NCBI GenBank assembly: GCA_009829735.1
Contig: CM020618.1
Coordinates: 16,043,346-16,107,345 of the forward strand
Origin: Pyropia yezoensis
Taxonomy: Eukaryota; Rhodophyta; Bangiophyceae; Bangiales; Bangiaceae
Length of the DNA: 64,000 nucleotides
Direction: 5' to 3'
Part shown: piece by piece, positions 8,908-19,008 of the stretch
How the letters are laid out: each line of letters opens with the position of its first letter
Numbering within the stretch: the first letter of the stretch is position 1
Notes under the pieces: model-generated
The model's input: only the letters and a program-made list of their open reading frames with translations
The model's database searches: none
What the model was told of the DNA's origin: nothing
Translations under genes and position numbers: made by a program

Positions 8908-10195
8908 TCGGGATGTTCCCGTGAGGCTGGAAAGGAACAGGAGGAAGCGGAGGGGCACGCCGAGGTGGCGGTACCCGGGTGTAACTGCGACCCCGACTTG
9001 GGGCCCCCGCAGTAGGTTGAGTCATATGGTCATCATATGAGGGCACAGCCATAACTATGGGCTTGTCCGGGGGTGGCGCAGTGTGACGATCCACCCCCGG
9101 GGCATACGGGTAGTCCCCGATGCCCAACCCCTCTCGTAGGACCACACGGCCGTCGTGAAGTTCACGAGCGACCCACACGAACTGGCGAAGTGCGCCATCG
9201 TCCTTGGGCCCCCGAGTGGGGCGGCGCAACTTGTGCTCAATGCTCTCCCACTCGATAAACTTGTGGAGGCGGAGCATCTCCTCAAGTAGAGTGAGTTGTC
9301 CTGACGAGCACCCCTCAGCAACTAGCTGAGGGGTGAGCTGTTCCAAACCCTGGATGAGCCGGAGGGGGAGATGCCAGAGCATCCCCCGCCGCTGAACACA
9401 TGACACCCAGGTCGACATGACCTCGAGGAGCCACTGGGTGGCCAACATGGCCCACACCAGATGATCAGGGCCAGCCGTCAACATGACGGAGCCGAAGTGG
9501 TCAAGCAACCGTGGCAACAATGCCGGGAACCCGTAGGGGACCTCAACTTGAGGCCACCACTCGGGCTTCTTCGGGTAGTATTGCTCCTTACTGGCAGCAG
9601 ACTGCTGAGGAAACTCAAGTTGAGCCGAGGTCACCAAGTAGGGACCTCGCCGGAAGTCCTTCTCCATCCGCACATCAAAGTGATGAGTGTGCGGATCGGC
9701 CTCGTGAAGGTACGGGGGGCGAGTTGCCACCGCGTCCCAAGTGAAGGTCGGCAAGTCGCCGGGACCCGGGATAGTTCCCCCGCGGTCCACCATGGCCTTG
9801 GCCCGCTGCACGTCCTCGACCTCCTCGTCGTCCAGGAAGGCAAACTGGTCCGTCCTGAAGCCGGCAGGGAACCCGACCCTACGGGGATACTTCTCCCGTA
9901 GGCGGTCCCATACCCGACCCATCGCTGCGCCGAGTCGGCCACAGCGAAGAACAGTCAACCCCTCCTCATACAGAGGCCAAGCGGGGTAAAACCACCGCCC
10001 CAAGGCCTCACGCGGGACAACTTGTCCCGCCTCCGGGGGAGATCCTGCCGTCAACCCAAAGCCGGGTGACGCGGGAGTCCCACCCCCCGGAGCGATCGCG
10101 GAGCCCCCGCCGGAAGTCCCGGCAGGCGCTGCACCGTAGGAGGTGTCCTCCATACGCTCATCGAGAGAGTCCGTCTCCACTCCCGGAGTCGCCAT
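8789..10195 (-). pseudogene. GypA-1 antisense accessory protein (aORF), C-terminally truncated
   Basis: ATG 10195 opens a 468-residue product identical in type to the aORF of GypA-3 for about 440 residues, including the conserved core around WWPQVEVPYGFPALLP and LWHLPLRLIQGLE. The deletion that truncated gag also removed the Ser/Arg-rich tail. The last residues are read from the back of gag, so the two truncated genes overlap tail to tail. Confidence 0.75.
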
Positions 10196-10542
10196 GGCTC
10201 TCCCCAAGTTGGGGAGAGACGTCCTGGCTATCGCGGCACGAGACCCGCCTCGAGTTGAGGGGGACTCGGATCGTGGGTAAACGGGTGGCCTCCCCAGCGT
10301 GGGGTGGCCCCGTGTAAGGTGAAGGAGAAGTGGTGGTGGTGGTGAGGTGTGAACCGAGGAGAGCAAGCTGCCAAGTGGGCAAGCTTGAGGAGAGGGGCGG
10401 CCAACGTGACCGCCTCCACATCCGCGTTACGTACTCAAGGGGGGGACAGCAAGTCGCGTCCCCCCCCCCCCAACGCCGAGACGTGCGTTTACGCACCCCC
10501 TCACAGGGCCGACCGGGTCGGTCGGAACTGAGGAGAGGGGAG

Positions 10543-11010
10543 TGTGGCAGTATTGACCCCCAGGTAGGGGGCAACACGTGCCATGCAAGGGGCGGCAGGC
10601 CACTAGCCTGATCCGTTCCTCCCCCTGCATTTGGGTCCATATTCCCTAAGTTCGGGATAGTTAGCTTAGTAGTAAATCCAACTTGGATTTGAGGGTTTTC
10701 TGCATTTATCGTCTTGAATTTTCGTGTGGCCCGGTGGGCAGGTGCTGGGGTGGGAGATTCTGAGTGGCGAGATTCTGAGTGGACCCTGGGGGGATAAGGG
10801 GAGGGACAGCGGGGCTTGGCCCTGCGTCCCCGTCCCGACCAAGAAACTGTTGGACCACACACCATCTTCTTGTTTGTCCGTGGGGGGATTGCCCCACAAC
10901 AGGGATAGAGTGTGTGCGACTTGCACTTCTTCCGGTTCCCCCGACACGGGAGGCAGCCCCCGCACACCGCCCCAACTTGGGTACTGTGTGTGCGAGTGGT
11001 TTTTGCCACA
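10543..11010 (+). repeat. GypA LTR, shared middle copy
   Basis: This 468-bp LTR serves as 3' LTR of GypA-1 and 5' LTR of GypA-2. It is preceded by the purine tract GAGGAGAGGGGAG and followed by the same primer site. It has no target duplication of its own. Confidence 0.92.
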
Positions 11011-11129
11011 TTTGGTGGAGCAGCAGGGGATAGAGGTAAACTTTACCTCCGGGTGCACCCGGGTGTAGGGGGCCCTCTGTCTCAGAGGAACGGTGGACTT
11101 GGACCGTGTCATACGGATCGTTAGCCAAC

Positions 11130-12656
11130 ATGGCTAGCTCGGACCCCCCGTCGTCCGGGGAGTACACGGGTGACGCACGTACTTCAGTGCCTTTGAATAC
11201 TGGTGAGACACAGGTGGGTTTACCTGGGGTCGCAGAGGGACTAGAGGTCCCTCAAGCCAGCAGGACTGGAAGTGCGGGCGGGCAACAGGCCACCCCGACT
11301 CAGTCGGGAGTTCACTCGGGTGACACTTCTGACGTGGGTGGGCCGAAGTCTGGCCACCGCGTGGTATACTCAACGGGAACGTCCCAAGGGGTGAGGACTG
11401 TCCCCGCGAGTTCCACTCGGGTTGGAGCCAACTTTGGCATGGAGCCATCGCCAACTAGGCTTTCGGAGGACGGCGGACCTCCGTTGGTCGGCGATGGGCT
11501 CGCGCCCATGCCCCCGGTTGAGACCCCTGAGGAACGTGGTTACCCCTCAGGTGGACTCCCGGAGGTGGACCGAGACTCAACTGGAGTCGTCAATCCACTC
11601 CTCGCGGAAACTGTCCGTCGGGAAGCGACCAATGTGTTGCGGCAGACTTTGCCGGACCTGGTGGTCACGATGACGAATACTATTCTGAATCAGATTGTGG
11701 CGAGTTTGCCAGATGGCCTTAATGTCCAGACCGGATTGGGGCCTTCGAGCCCGCAGGCGCAGGGGGTGACCCCCCTGACACCTATCTCGGGTCGCCCTGA
11801 ACAGGGGGCGACCCCTGTGACTCCCAACGAGGGAGCCACACCATACTCGGTGGAGCGCTTCAACAAAACTATTGTTAGGCAGCTGCGCCATTATGTGAGT
11901 GAGCACGTGAAGACGTGGGACCAATACATTTCTATTCTGACCACTGCCTACAATTCGCAGGTTCACTCATCTACCGGGGAAGTACCCCTCGCTTTTGTGA
12001 CCCCCCGTCGCGTGCGGTCTATTGCCGTGCGGCGGCCGCTCCCAACTAGGGAGGATGGTGGCAGTACGCCCACTCCTACTGAGAGTAAGGCGGAGTTCGC
12101 TGCTAGGCTTGAAAACCTCATCCCTAAAGTCAGGGCTGAGATGGACAAAGCACAAAAGCGCTACAAGCGTACCTTTGACAAAAAGGTGCGCAACGCCAAG
12201 CATGTCCCCGAGCAGGGTGACTGGGTATTGGTCCACTCACACACCCCAACTGGGGGTAAGTTGGTGTTCCAGACGAAGGGGCCGTACCAGGTCCTTCGTA
12301 CTGATGGGCGGCGCTTCACCATCGAAAGTGACGATGGGGTCCGCACAGTGAACGGACAGGACGTGGTCAAAGTTGCACCACCGCCTGCAGGCGACCCAGC
12401 TTGGGCGCGTGCTTTGAAAACGTGGCGCCTGCCCTCGCTGCCTGCAGCCAAACAGGGCCCGCAGGAGTACGTGTTCGACAAGTTCATCGACCACGGCTGG
12501 GATGAGGATACTGACCGCCTCATGTTGAGGGTGCGTTGGTTTGGCTACAAAGCCAAGGATGATACGTGGGAGTATGTGGAGGACCTTCCTGCTGAGAAGG
12601 TCCGGGCGTACTGTGCCCGGAACGAGATAGACCCTAACAGCCCTCCCTCAACGTGA
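11130..12656 (+). CDS. GypA-2 Gag N-terminus fused in frame to integrase C-terminus and chromodomain
   Basis: ATG 11130 starts a 508-residue uninterrupted fusion. The first ~240 residues are the Gag N-terminal region, up to TPYSV. The frame then runs directly into the integrase from its catalytic-Glu segment (VERFNKTIVRQLRHY) through the GPY/F-type region (GPYQVLRTDGRRFTI) to the chromodomain (EYVFDKFIDHGW, LMLRVRWFGYKAKDDTWEYV). The join lies at GGTGG (11849-11853), present at both parental sites. Protease, RT, RNase H and the first two integrase Asp residues are absent. Whether it is made as a protein is unknown, but it could act as a chromatin-binding partial integrase. Confidence 0.75.
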   Translation: MASSDPPSSGEYTGDARTSVPLNTGETQVGLPGVAEGLEVPQASRTGSAGGQQATPTQSGVHSGDTSDVGGPKSGHRVVYSTGTSQGVRTVPASSTRVGANFGMEPSPTRLSEDGGPPLVGDGLAPMPPVETPEERGYPSGGLPEVDRDSTGVVNPLLAETVRREATNVLRQTLPDLVVTMTNTILNQIVASLPDGLNVQTGLGPSSPQAQGVTPLTPISGRPEQGATPVTPNEGATPYSVERFNKTIVRQLRHYVSEHVKTWDQYISILTTAYNSQVHSSTGEVPLAFVTPRRVRSIAVRRPLPTREDGGSTPTPTESKAEFAARLENLIPKVRAEMDKAQKRYKRTFDKKVRNAKHVPEQGDWVLVHSHTPTGGKLVFQTKGPYQVLRTDGRRFTIESDDGVRTVNGQDVVKVAPPPAGDPAWARALKTWRLPSLPAAKQGPQEYVFDKFIDHGWDEDTDRLMLRVRWFGYKAKDDTWEYVEDLPAEKVRAYCARNEIDPNSPPST

Positions 12657-12767
12657 GGGAAGGCCGAGCAACAGTGCCAAGAGAGTGCTTCAAGTCGAAG
12701 TGGTACGCAGAGTGGCTTTAAACTACAGCCCTAACCCTCACACTCTCACAACAAAGGCAGCTGCCAA

Positions 12768-14711
12768 CTAGGCACGCATGCTAGACTCTCCCACTCCACG
12801 GCCCTCGCCCTCACGTGGAGGCGAGCGGCGAGACCCACGCCGATAACGGTCTCCACTCGTTGGAAGGGGCGGCGGCTCCAAGTCGGAACCGTCGCGCCCC
12901 TCACGGTCGCGCAAGTGGCGCCGACCGTGGCTACTCTTCTGCCTGGTCTTGCGCGCAAGTTTGCGACGCAGACGCTGGACAGACTCCGTCTCCGATGGGG
13001 TAGAGGACTCCGAGACGGAGTAAGACAACTCGTCTTCCGACACGGAGGGAGAGCGCCGCGAGTGACGGCGACGACGGCGAGGAGGCGAGTATGCCCGGCT
13101 CGCACGACGCTTGCCACGCCCAAGTGGGGTTGGCTGGGGCATAATAGCCCCAATGCGAGCCAACTCGGCCGTCATAAACTCCGCCACCGACTCGCAACTC
13201 GCGGTCGCCACTGCAGTACGAACGCGCTCCTCAAGTTGAGGAGTCTCGGAACTTTGGAGGGTTGCGGTCGACGCGGCCAACCAGGAAATGGTGCGCACCA
13301 ACGTGGTGATCATCATCTCTGAGGTTAGAGGCGTGGGCGGTAACACCAACTTGGGGTATACCGTCAGGAGGGTGGCCCCCAAGTTGGGAGACACCGGTGT
13401 GGATGACTCCACGGCCACGCTGATCGGGATGTTCCCGTGAGGCTGGAAAGGAACAGGAGGAAGCGGAGGGGCACGCCGAGGTGGCGGTACCCGGGTGTAA
13501 CTGCGACCCCGACTTGGGGCCCCCGCAGTAGGTTGAGTCATATGGTCATCATATGAGGGCACAGCCATAACTATGGGCTTGTCCGGGGGTGGCGCAGTGT
13601 GACGATCCACCCCCGGGGCATACGGGTAGTCCCCGATGCCCAACCCCTCTCGTAGGACCACACGGCCGTCGTGAAGTTCACGAGCGACCCACACGAACTG
13701 GCGAAGTGCGCCATCGTCCTTGGGCCCCCGAGTGGGGCGGCGCAACTTGTGCTCAATGCTCTCCCACTCGATAAACTTGTGGAGGCGGAGCATCTCCTCA
13801 AGTAGAGTGAGTTGTCCTGACGAGCACCCCTCAGCAACTAGCTGAGGGGTGAGCTGTTCCAAACCCTGGATGAGCCGGAGGGGGAGATGCCAGAGCATCC
13901 CCCGCCGCTGAACACATGACACCCAGGTCGACATGACCTCGAGGAGCCACTGGGTGGCCAACATGGCCCACACCAGATGATCAGGGCCAGCCGTCAACAT
14001 GACGGAGCCGAAGTGGTCAAGCAACCGTGGCAACAATGCCGGGAACCCGTAGGGGACCTCAACTTGAGGCCACCACTCGGGCTTCTTCGGGTAGTATTGC
14101 TCCTTACTGGCAGCAGACTGCTGAGGAAACTCAAGTTGAGCCGAGGTCACCAAGTAGGGACCTCGCCGGAAGTCCTTCTCCATCCGCACATCAAAGTGAT
14201 GAGTGTGCGGATCGGCCTCGTGAAGGTACGGGGGGCGAGTTGCCACCGCGTCCCAAGTGAAGGTCGGCAAGTCGCCGGGACCCGGGATAGTTCCCCCGCG
14301 GTCCACCATGGCCTTGGCCCGCTGCACGTCCTCGACCTCCTCGTCGTCCAGGAAGGCAAACTGGTCCGTCCTGAAGCCGGCAGGGAACCCGACCCTACGG
14401 GGATACTTCTCCCGTAGGCGGTCCCATACCCGACCCATCGCTGCGCCGAGTCGGCCACAGCGAAGAACAGTCAACCCCTCCTCATACAGAGGCCAAGCGG
14501 GGTAAAACCACCGCCCCAAGGCCTCACGCGGGACAACTTGTCCCGCCTCCGGGGGAGATCCTGCCGTCAACCCAAAGCCGGGTGACGCGGGAGTCCCACC
14601 CCCCGGAGCGATCGCGGAGCCCCCGCCGGAAGTCCCGGCAGGCGCTGCACCGTAGGAGGTGTCCTCCATACGCTCATCGAGAGAGTCCGTCTCCACTCCC
14701 GGAGTCGCCAT
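12768..14711 (-). CDS. GypA-2 antisense accessory protein (aORF), complete
   Basis: Start ATG 14711; 647 residues, essentially the same sequence as the GypA-3 copy (see 27167-29110). It runs convergently toward the Gag-integrase fusion with about 110 bp between the two stop codons. It stays open although the sense pol genes around it are mostly deleted. Confidence 0.75.
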   Translation of the reverse strand: MATPGVETDSLDERMEDTSYGAAPAGTSGGGSAIAPGGGTPASPGFGLTAGSPPEAGQVVPREALGRWFYPAWPLYEEGLTVLRCGRLGAAMGRVWDRLREKYPRRVGFPAGFRTDQFAFLDDEEVEDVQRAKAMVDRGGTIPGPGDLPTFTWDAVATRPPYLHEADPHTHHFDVRMEKDFRRGPYLVTSAQLEFPQQSAASKEQYYPKKPEWWPQVEVPYGFPALLPRLLDHFGSVMLTAGPDHLVWAMLATQWLLEVMSTWVSCVQRRGMLWHLPLRLIQGLEQLTPQLVAEGCSSGQLTLLEEMLRLHKFIEWESIEHKLRRPTRGPKDDGALRQFVWVARELHDGRVVLREGLGIGDYPYAPGVDRHTAPPPDKPIVMAVPSYDDHMTQPTAGAPSRGRSYTRVPPPRRAPPLPPVPFQPHGNIPISVAVESSTPVSPNLGATLLTVYPKLVLPPTPLTSEMMITTLVRTISWLAASTATLQSSETPQLEERVRTAVATASCESVAEFMTAELARIGAIMPQPTPLGRGKRRASRAYSPPRRRRRHSRRSPSVSEDELSYSVSESSTPSETESVQRLRRKLARKTRQKSSHGRRHLRDREGRDGSDLEPPPLPTSGDRYRRGSRRSPPREGEGRGVGESSMRA

Positions 14712-15058
14712 GGCTCTCCCCAAGTTGGGGAGAGACGTCCTGGCTATCGCGGCACGAGACCCGCCTCGAGTTGAGGGGGACTCGGATCGTGGGTAAACGG
14801 GTGGCCTCCCCAGCGTGGGGTGGCCCCGTGTAAGGTGAAGGAGAAGTGGTGGTGGTGGTGAGGTGTGAACCGAGGAGAGCAAGCTGCCAAGTGGGCAAGC
14901 TTGAGGAGAGGGGCGGCCAACGTGACCGCCTCCACATCCGCGTTACGTACTCAAGGGGGGGACAGCAAGTCGCGTCCCCCCCCCCCCAACGCCGAGACGT
15001 GCGTTTACGCACCCCCTCACAGGGCCGACCGGGTCGGTCGGAACTGAGGAGAGGGGAG

Positions 15059-15526
15059 TGTGGCAGTATTGACCCCCAGGTAGGGGGCAACACGTGCCAT
15101 GCAAGGGGCGGCAGGCCACTAGCCTGATCCGTTCCTCCCCCTGCATTTGGGTCCATATTCCCTAAGTTCGGGATAGTTAGCTTAGTAGTAAATCCAACTT
15201 GGATTTGAGGGTTTTCTGCATTTATCGTCTTGAATTTTCGTGTGGCCCGGTGGGCAGGTGCTGGGGTGGGAGATTCTGAGTGGCGAGATTCTGAGTGGAC
15301 CCTGGGGGGATAAGGGGAGGGACAGCGGGGCTTGGCCCTGCGTCCCCGTCCCGACCAAGAAACTGTTGGACCACACACCATCTTCTTGTTTGTCCGTGGG
15401 GGGATTGCCCCACAACAGGGATAGAGTGTGTGCGACTTGCACTTCTTCCGGTTCCCCCGACACGGGAGGCAGCCCCCGCACACCGCCCCAACTTGGGTAC
15501 TGTGTGTGCGAGTGGTTTTTGCCACA
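15059..15526 (+). repeat. GypA LTR, third of three (3' LTR of GypA-2)
   Basis: 468 bp, TGTGGCA to TGCCACA, followed by the target duplication GGTAC at 15527-15531. Confidence 0.92.
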
Positions 15527-15531
15527 GGTAC

Positions 15532-16366
15532 GTGGGAACGGCGGCCAAGCGTGGCGGGCGTGGAACGTTTTTTTTTTTGGGGGGGGGGGCCCCAACGGCC
15601 CCGGGAATGCCGATGGACACCAGCCGTCGTCGCCGCGTGGCCCGACGATTCGAGGGGGCATGGGGGCGCGTGGCGTGCTGTTTGAGGGGGGGGGGCCGCC
15701 AGCGGCCTCGAAATGGCTGATCCATCCCGGCTGTCAGGGCTAGGCTTCTGTCCCTGTCCCCATCGCCGTCGTCACCACCACCGTCGGCGCGCACTGCCAG
15801 TGGCCACCATCGCCGCGTCTGCCACCGCCATCTCGCCACCGTCGCGGTGTCCACCGCCACCTCGCCACAGTCGCGAACACGACCGCCGTCGCCGCCACCT
15901 TCGCTGCGACCACCATCGCGGCGGCTACCGGATCCACCGTGGCGGCCACGACCGTCGAGGCCACCACCATCGCGGCGACCGCCGCCACGGCCGCGTAGCC
16001 GTCGCGGCCACCACTATCGCGGCCACCATCGCGGCCGCAACCTTCGCTACCAGCACCATCGCAGGTACCACCGTCGCGGCCACGACCATCTCGGCCGCCA
16101 TCGCCGCGGCCGCCATCGCCGCGGCCGCCACCGTCGCGGCCACTACCGTCGGCCGCCACCGTCGCGGCCGCGTAGCCGTCGCGGGTGCCACCATCGCGGG
16201 TGCCACCATCGCGGGTGCCACCGTCGCGGCCGCCACCGTCGCGGCCGCCACCGTGGCGGCCGCCACCGTCGTGACTGCTGCCGTCGCGGCCACCGCCATC
16301 GCGGCGACCGCCGCCGCGGCCATAACTTCCAAGGGCATCCTCTGGCATCTTTGAGGGGGACTCGCC
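15532..16366. repeat. leader of the Harbinger element with degenerate 9/18-bp repeats
   Basis: A T run and a G run lie at about 15570-15589. From about 15760 to 16330 the sequence is a degenerate array built on GCCACCGTCGCGGCC-like units. It reads as Ala/Thr repeats on the plus strand and Gly/Arg/Asp repeats on the minus strand. I regard both as by-products of the repeat. The transposase ATG follows at 16367. Confidence 0.6.
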
Positions 16367-17570
16367 ATGGCCACCCACCATCCCGGAGATCGGGAGGCTT
16401 GGGAGGTGTCCGACGGATCGGGCGACGAGGCGCGCGACGCCGTTGTGGCTTCGCAGCTGTCTTTGTGCCGGCGAAAGCACTATGTCGCTCTGTCGGGTGC
16501 TTTTGCGCCGCGCCGAAGTCGGGGCGGATCTGTCCCAGGCCGCCGCGCCAACCGGCGTCGCGATTTTGACGTCGGCTTTCGTGGCATCCAGCGGGACTAC
16601 TTCGGCTTGGATGGCCATCCTCTTGTTTATGGCGAGCAGGACTTTGAGACGCGCTTCCGCGTGCCCCGCAGCGTGTTCATGGAGGTCTACAATGACGTCA
16701 AGGACCTCCCCTACTGGAAGAGGTCCACTCACGCAACAGAGCGCTCGCAGGCGTACGGGCTGCAGAATGTTGTGGCCGCTTTTCGCGTGCTCGCATATGG
16801 AGAGGCCGCCGATCGGCCTGACGAGTACTTGCGCTTGGCCAAGTCAACTACCGCCCTGGCCACACAGATGCTCGTGGACCACATCGTCGACAACTACGAG
16901 GATTCTTATCTGCGGCCGCCCACCAACGCGGAGCTGGCCCACATCCTCGACCGTAACGAGCAGCGGGGCATGCCGGGGTGCATGGGGAGCATCGACTGCT
17001 CACACTGGGTGTGGCGGATGTGTCCGAAGGCGCAGGCCGGGCAATACCAGGACTACAAGAAGCGGCGGTCGGTGGTAATGGAAACGGTTTGCGATGCGGA
17101 TCTCTACATTTGGCATTTTTTTGTGGGGGCGCCCGGGAGCCACAATGACATTAACGTGTGGGGCCAGTCGCCGTTATGCATGGACGTGATGAGCGGGGCG
17201 TGGCCGCCTGATATTTTTGAGTTTACACTGAACGGCCGCAGTCGTCGTTTGTTGTATTACTTTGCTGATGGCGTCTATCCCCATTTCCCCATTTTTTGCC
17301 CGCCCCTTCTCGCGCGCCGCCAACAACACCACGAAGAAGCGCACGTACAACCGGCTCCAGGAGGCACTGCGCAAGGACGTTGAGCGCCTCTACGGGATCA
17401 TGACGGCGCGGTTTCATATCCTGCAACACCCAGCGAAGTTCCACAGCATGGACCGCATCATCCGCACAGCCAAAGCCGTCGCTATTCTACACAACATGGT
17501 CGTCGTCCAGCGACGCGACGGGTACCTTTCCCGGCGCCGCATGGGCGACACATGTTGGGTCCCTGGGGCT
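16367..17570 (+). pseudogene. PIF/Harbinger-type DDE transposase with one frameshift
   Basis: The first 310 residues match the Harbinger/ALP1-like nuclease: GMPGCMGSIDCSHWVW (first catalytic Asp210), VGAPGSHNDINVWGQSPL (second, Asp261) and YYFADGVYPHFPIF. The family pattern then continues in the next frame with KKRTYNRLQEALRKDVERLYG (third acidic residue near 17381), MTARFHIL and AVAILHNMVV. The shift is at a run of six T (17292-17297); five would keep the frame. It is either an inactivating insertion or a homopolymer error. The Ala-rich C-terminal part beyond 17570 is not readable with confidence. Confidence 0.85.
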
Positions 17571-19008
17571 GCGGCGGCCGCCGTGGTGGTCGCGGAAGCC
17601 GCCGCGGCGGCGGCGGCCGCGGCAGCGGCGGCGGCGGCGGCGGCCGACGACAACTCAGCCGCGGAGCGGAGCGACGAACCGGCAGCTGGCGGACCTGGCG
17701 AGCGTTCCGACGGTGGGGGTGTGGCGGCCGCGGGGAGTGACAACCTGACTGCCGGCTGCCCTGGCGGACGTGCTGGAGGTTGGAGCGGGGCGGCCGCTCC
17801 TGGATGCGTTCATTCAGCATATGGCGGAGCTGCCGCCCGGCTGGTAGGCGCCGGGAGCGGCAGAGGAGAAGGTGGAGGTGGATGTAGAGGCGGACCAGGC
17901 GGCGGGGCCGCCCGGCCGGTGGGTGTCGAACGAGGCGCAGGGGCAGGGGGTGGCGCCGGGCGAGTTGGGCGGGCTGAGGGTGGTGGTGGTTGTGGTGCCG
18001 CTCAAGGTGCACCAGACGATGGGGGTGGGGCAGCAGGCGGTGGTGGTTCTGGGCGCGGCAGCGGGCCAGGTGGTTCTGCAGGCCGTGGTGGGACTGGGCG
18101 CGGTGGAGGCGCGGGGCGAGGTCTGGTGGACGGCCGCTCGGCCGCCGTACAACGGTGGTCGGCCGTGCGCAGCCCTGTTGAGCACGAGCGCCTGCGCGTG
18201 GACCTGATGGAGCATGTGTGGACGCACAGAAGGCGCGCGCTGGCTCCATATGTTCGTCGGCATCACATGCTCGCGCCGCAGCCGTAGTGTAGCGCGTGAG
18301 GCGCATGGAGCTAAAGGTTTTTTTTTCGCCTGCGGGTTTTTTTTTTTCCTTGAATAAGAAGCGTACGCTCTGACACACGCGGCCGGTCGGGCTCGTCCGC
18401 ACAGCCCATGTGCGAAAACGCTAAGGCGGCCGCCCAGGCGCGACTGGCGGCCGGCCAAGGTTCGTGCATGGGCGCGGCTGACGGGCAGACGCCCAAGCAG
18501 CCCCCGGCGACCGCCCAAGGCCGCCGCCGCCGCCGTGGCCGTGCACCAGGTGCGGTCAGCGGCCGCTCTATAGCGGCCGCACTGAGGGTGCGGTGCCCGT
18601 GTCGCCGCGCACCGGGTGCGGCGGGCGGGCGCCCTCCCACCGTCGAGCGCGGGCAGCGGATCATGGCGCACGGGGGGGGGGGGGGGAAGGTACCTCGCAG
18701 CTGCGCGCCCTCTGGGTAGGAGGGCGCACACAGGGCGTATGTGCCTCGCGTGGACTCCTTTTTTTGACAGGTCTCCGTAGAGAGAAAAGACGTGTGGTGC
18801 ATTGTGCAAAGGCTTATCGCAGAAAAGCATGCATGAAACAAAGTCTACGCCCGACACCCAGTGATGATCACAGATGAGGACAAGCAGCAAGACGTTCAGG
18901 ACAAAAGCAAAACACCAACGAAAAAAAAACAGCGCTTGACAGACACAGAAACACAAACTAGGAAAAAAAAAAAAGAGACACCACCGGCACAGCAAAGCCA
19001 CAAACCCA
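17571..19008. other. region between the convergent Harbinger genes
   Basis: GC-rich triplet-like repeats lie at 17571-17650 and T- and A-rich tracts at 18319-18350, 18919-18930 and 18962-18974. A short coherent run LADVLEVGAGRPLLDAF ends in a stop near 17851 and may be a decayed transposase tail. I see no other gene. The two Harbinger genes point toward each other here. Confidence 0.4.

Larger units (their letters stand above)
6863..15526 (+). mobile_element. GypA-1/GypA-2: tandem of two defective Ty3/Gypsy elements sharing one LTR
   Basis: The order is LTR, internal segment 1 (7331-10542), LTR, internal segment 2 (11011-15058), LTR. The outer ends are flanked by the same 5-bp target duplication GGTAC (6858-6862 and 15527-15531), and the middle LTR has none. 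The three-LTR array therefore arose at one integration site rather than from two neighbouring insertions. Each internal segment has a different large deletion: segment 1 lost the rest of gag, all of pol and the aORF tail; segment 2 lost gag C-terminus through the integrase core. Both copies lack the 3-bp LTR insertion seen in GypA-3 and share its absence with each other, so they come from one sublineage. Confidence 0.9.

Noticed and set aside
8789-10366. Dismissing the aORF as a chance open frame in GC-rich DNA
   Set aside because: Homologous protein sequence at the same place in GypB-1 and GypD-1 argues against chance, so it is kept as a gene.
15740-16732. Minus-strand Gly/Arg/Asp-rich ORF of 330 residues
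   Set aside because: Produced by the 9/18-bp repeat and by the strand opposite the transposase.
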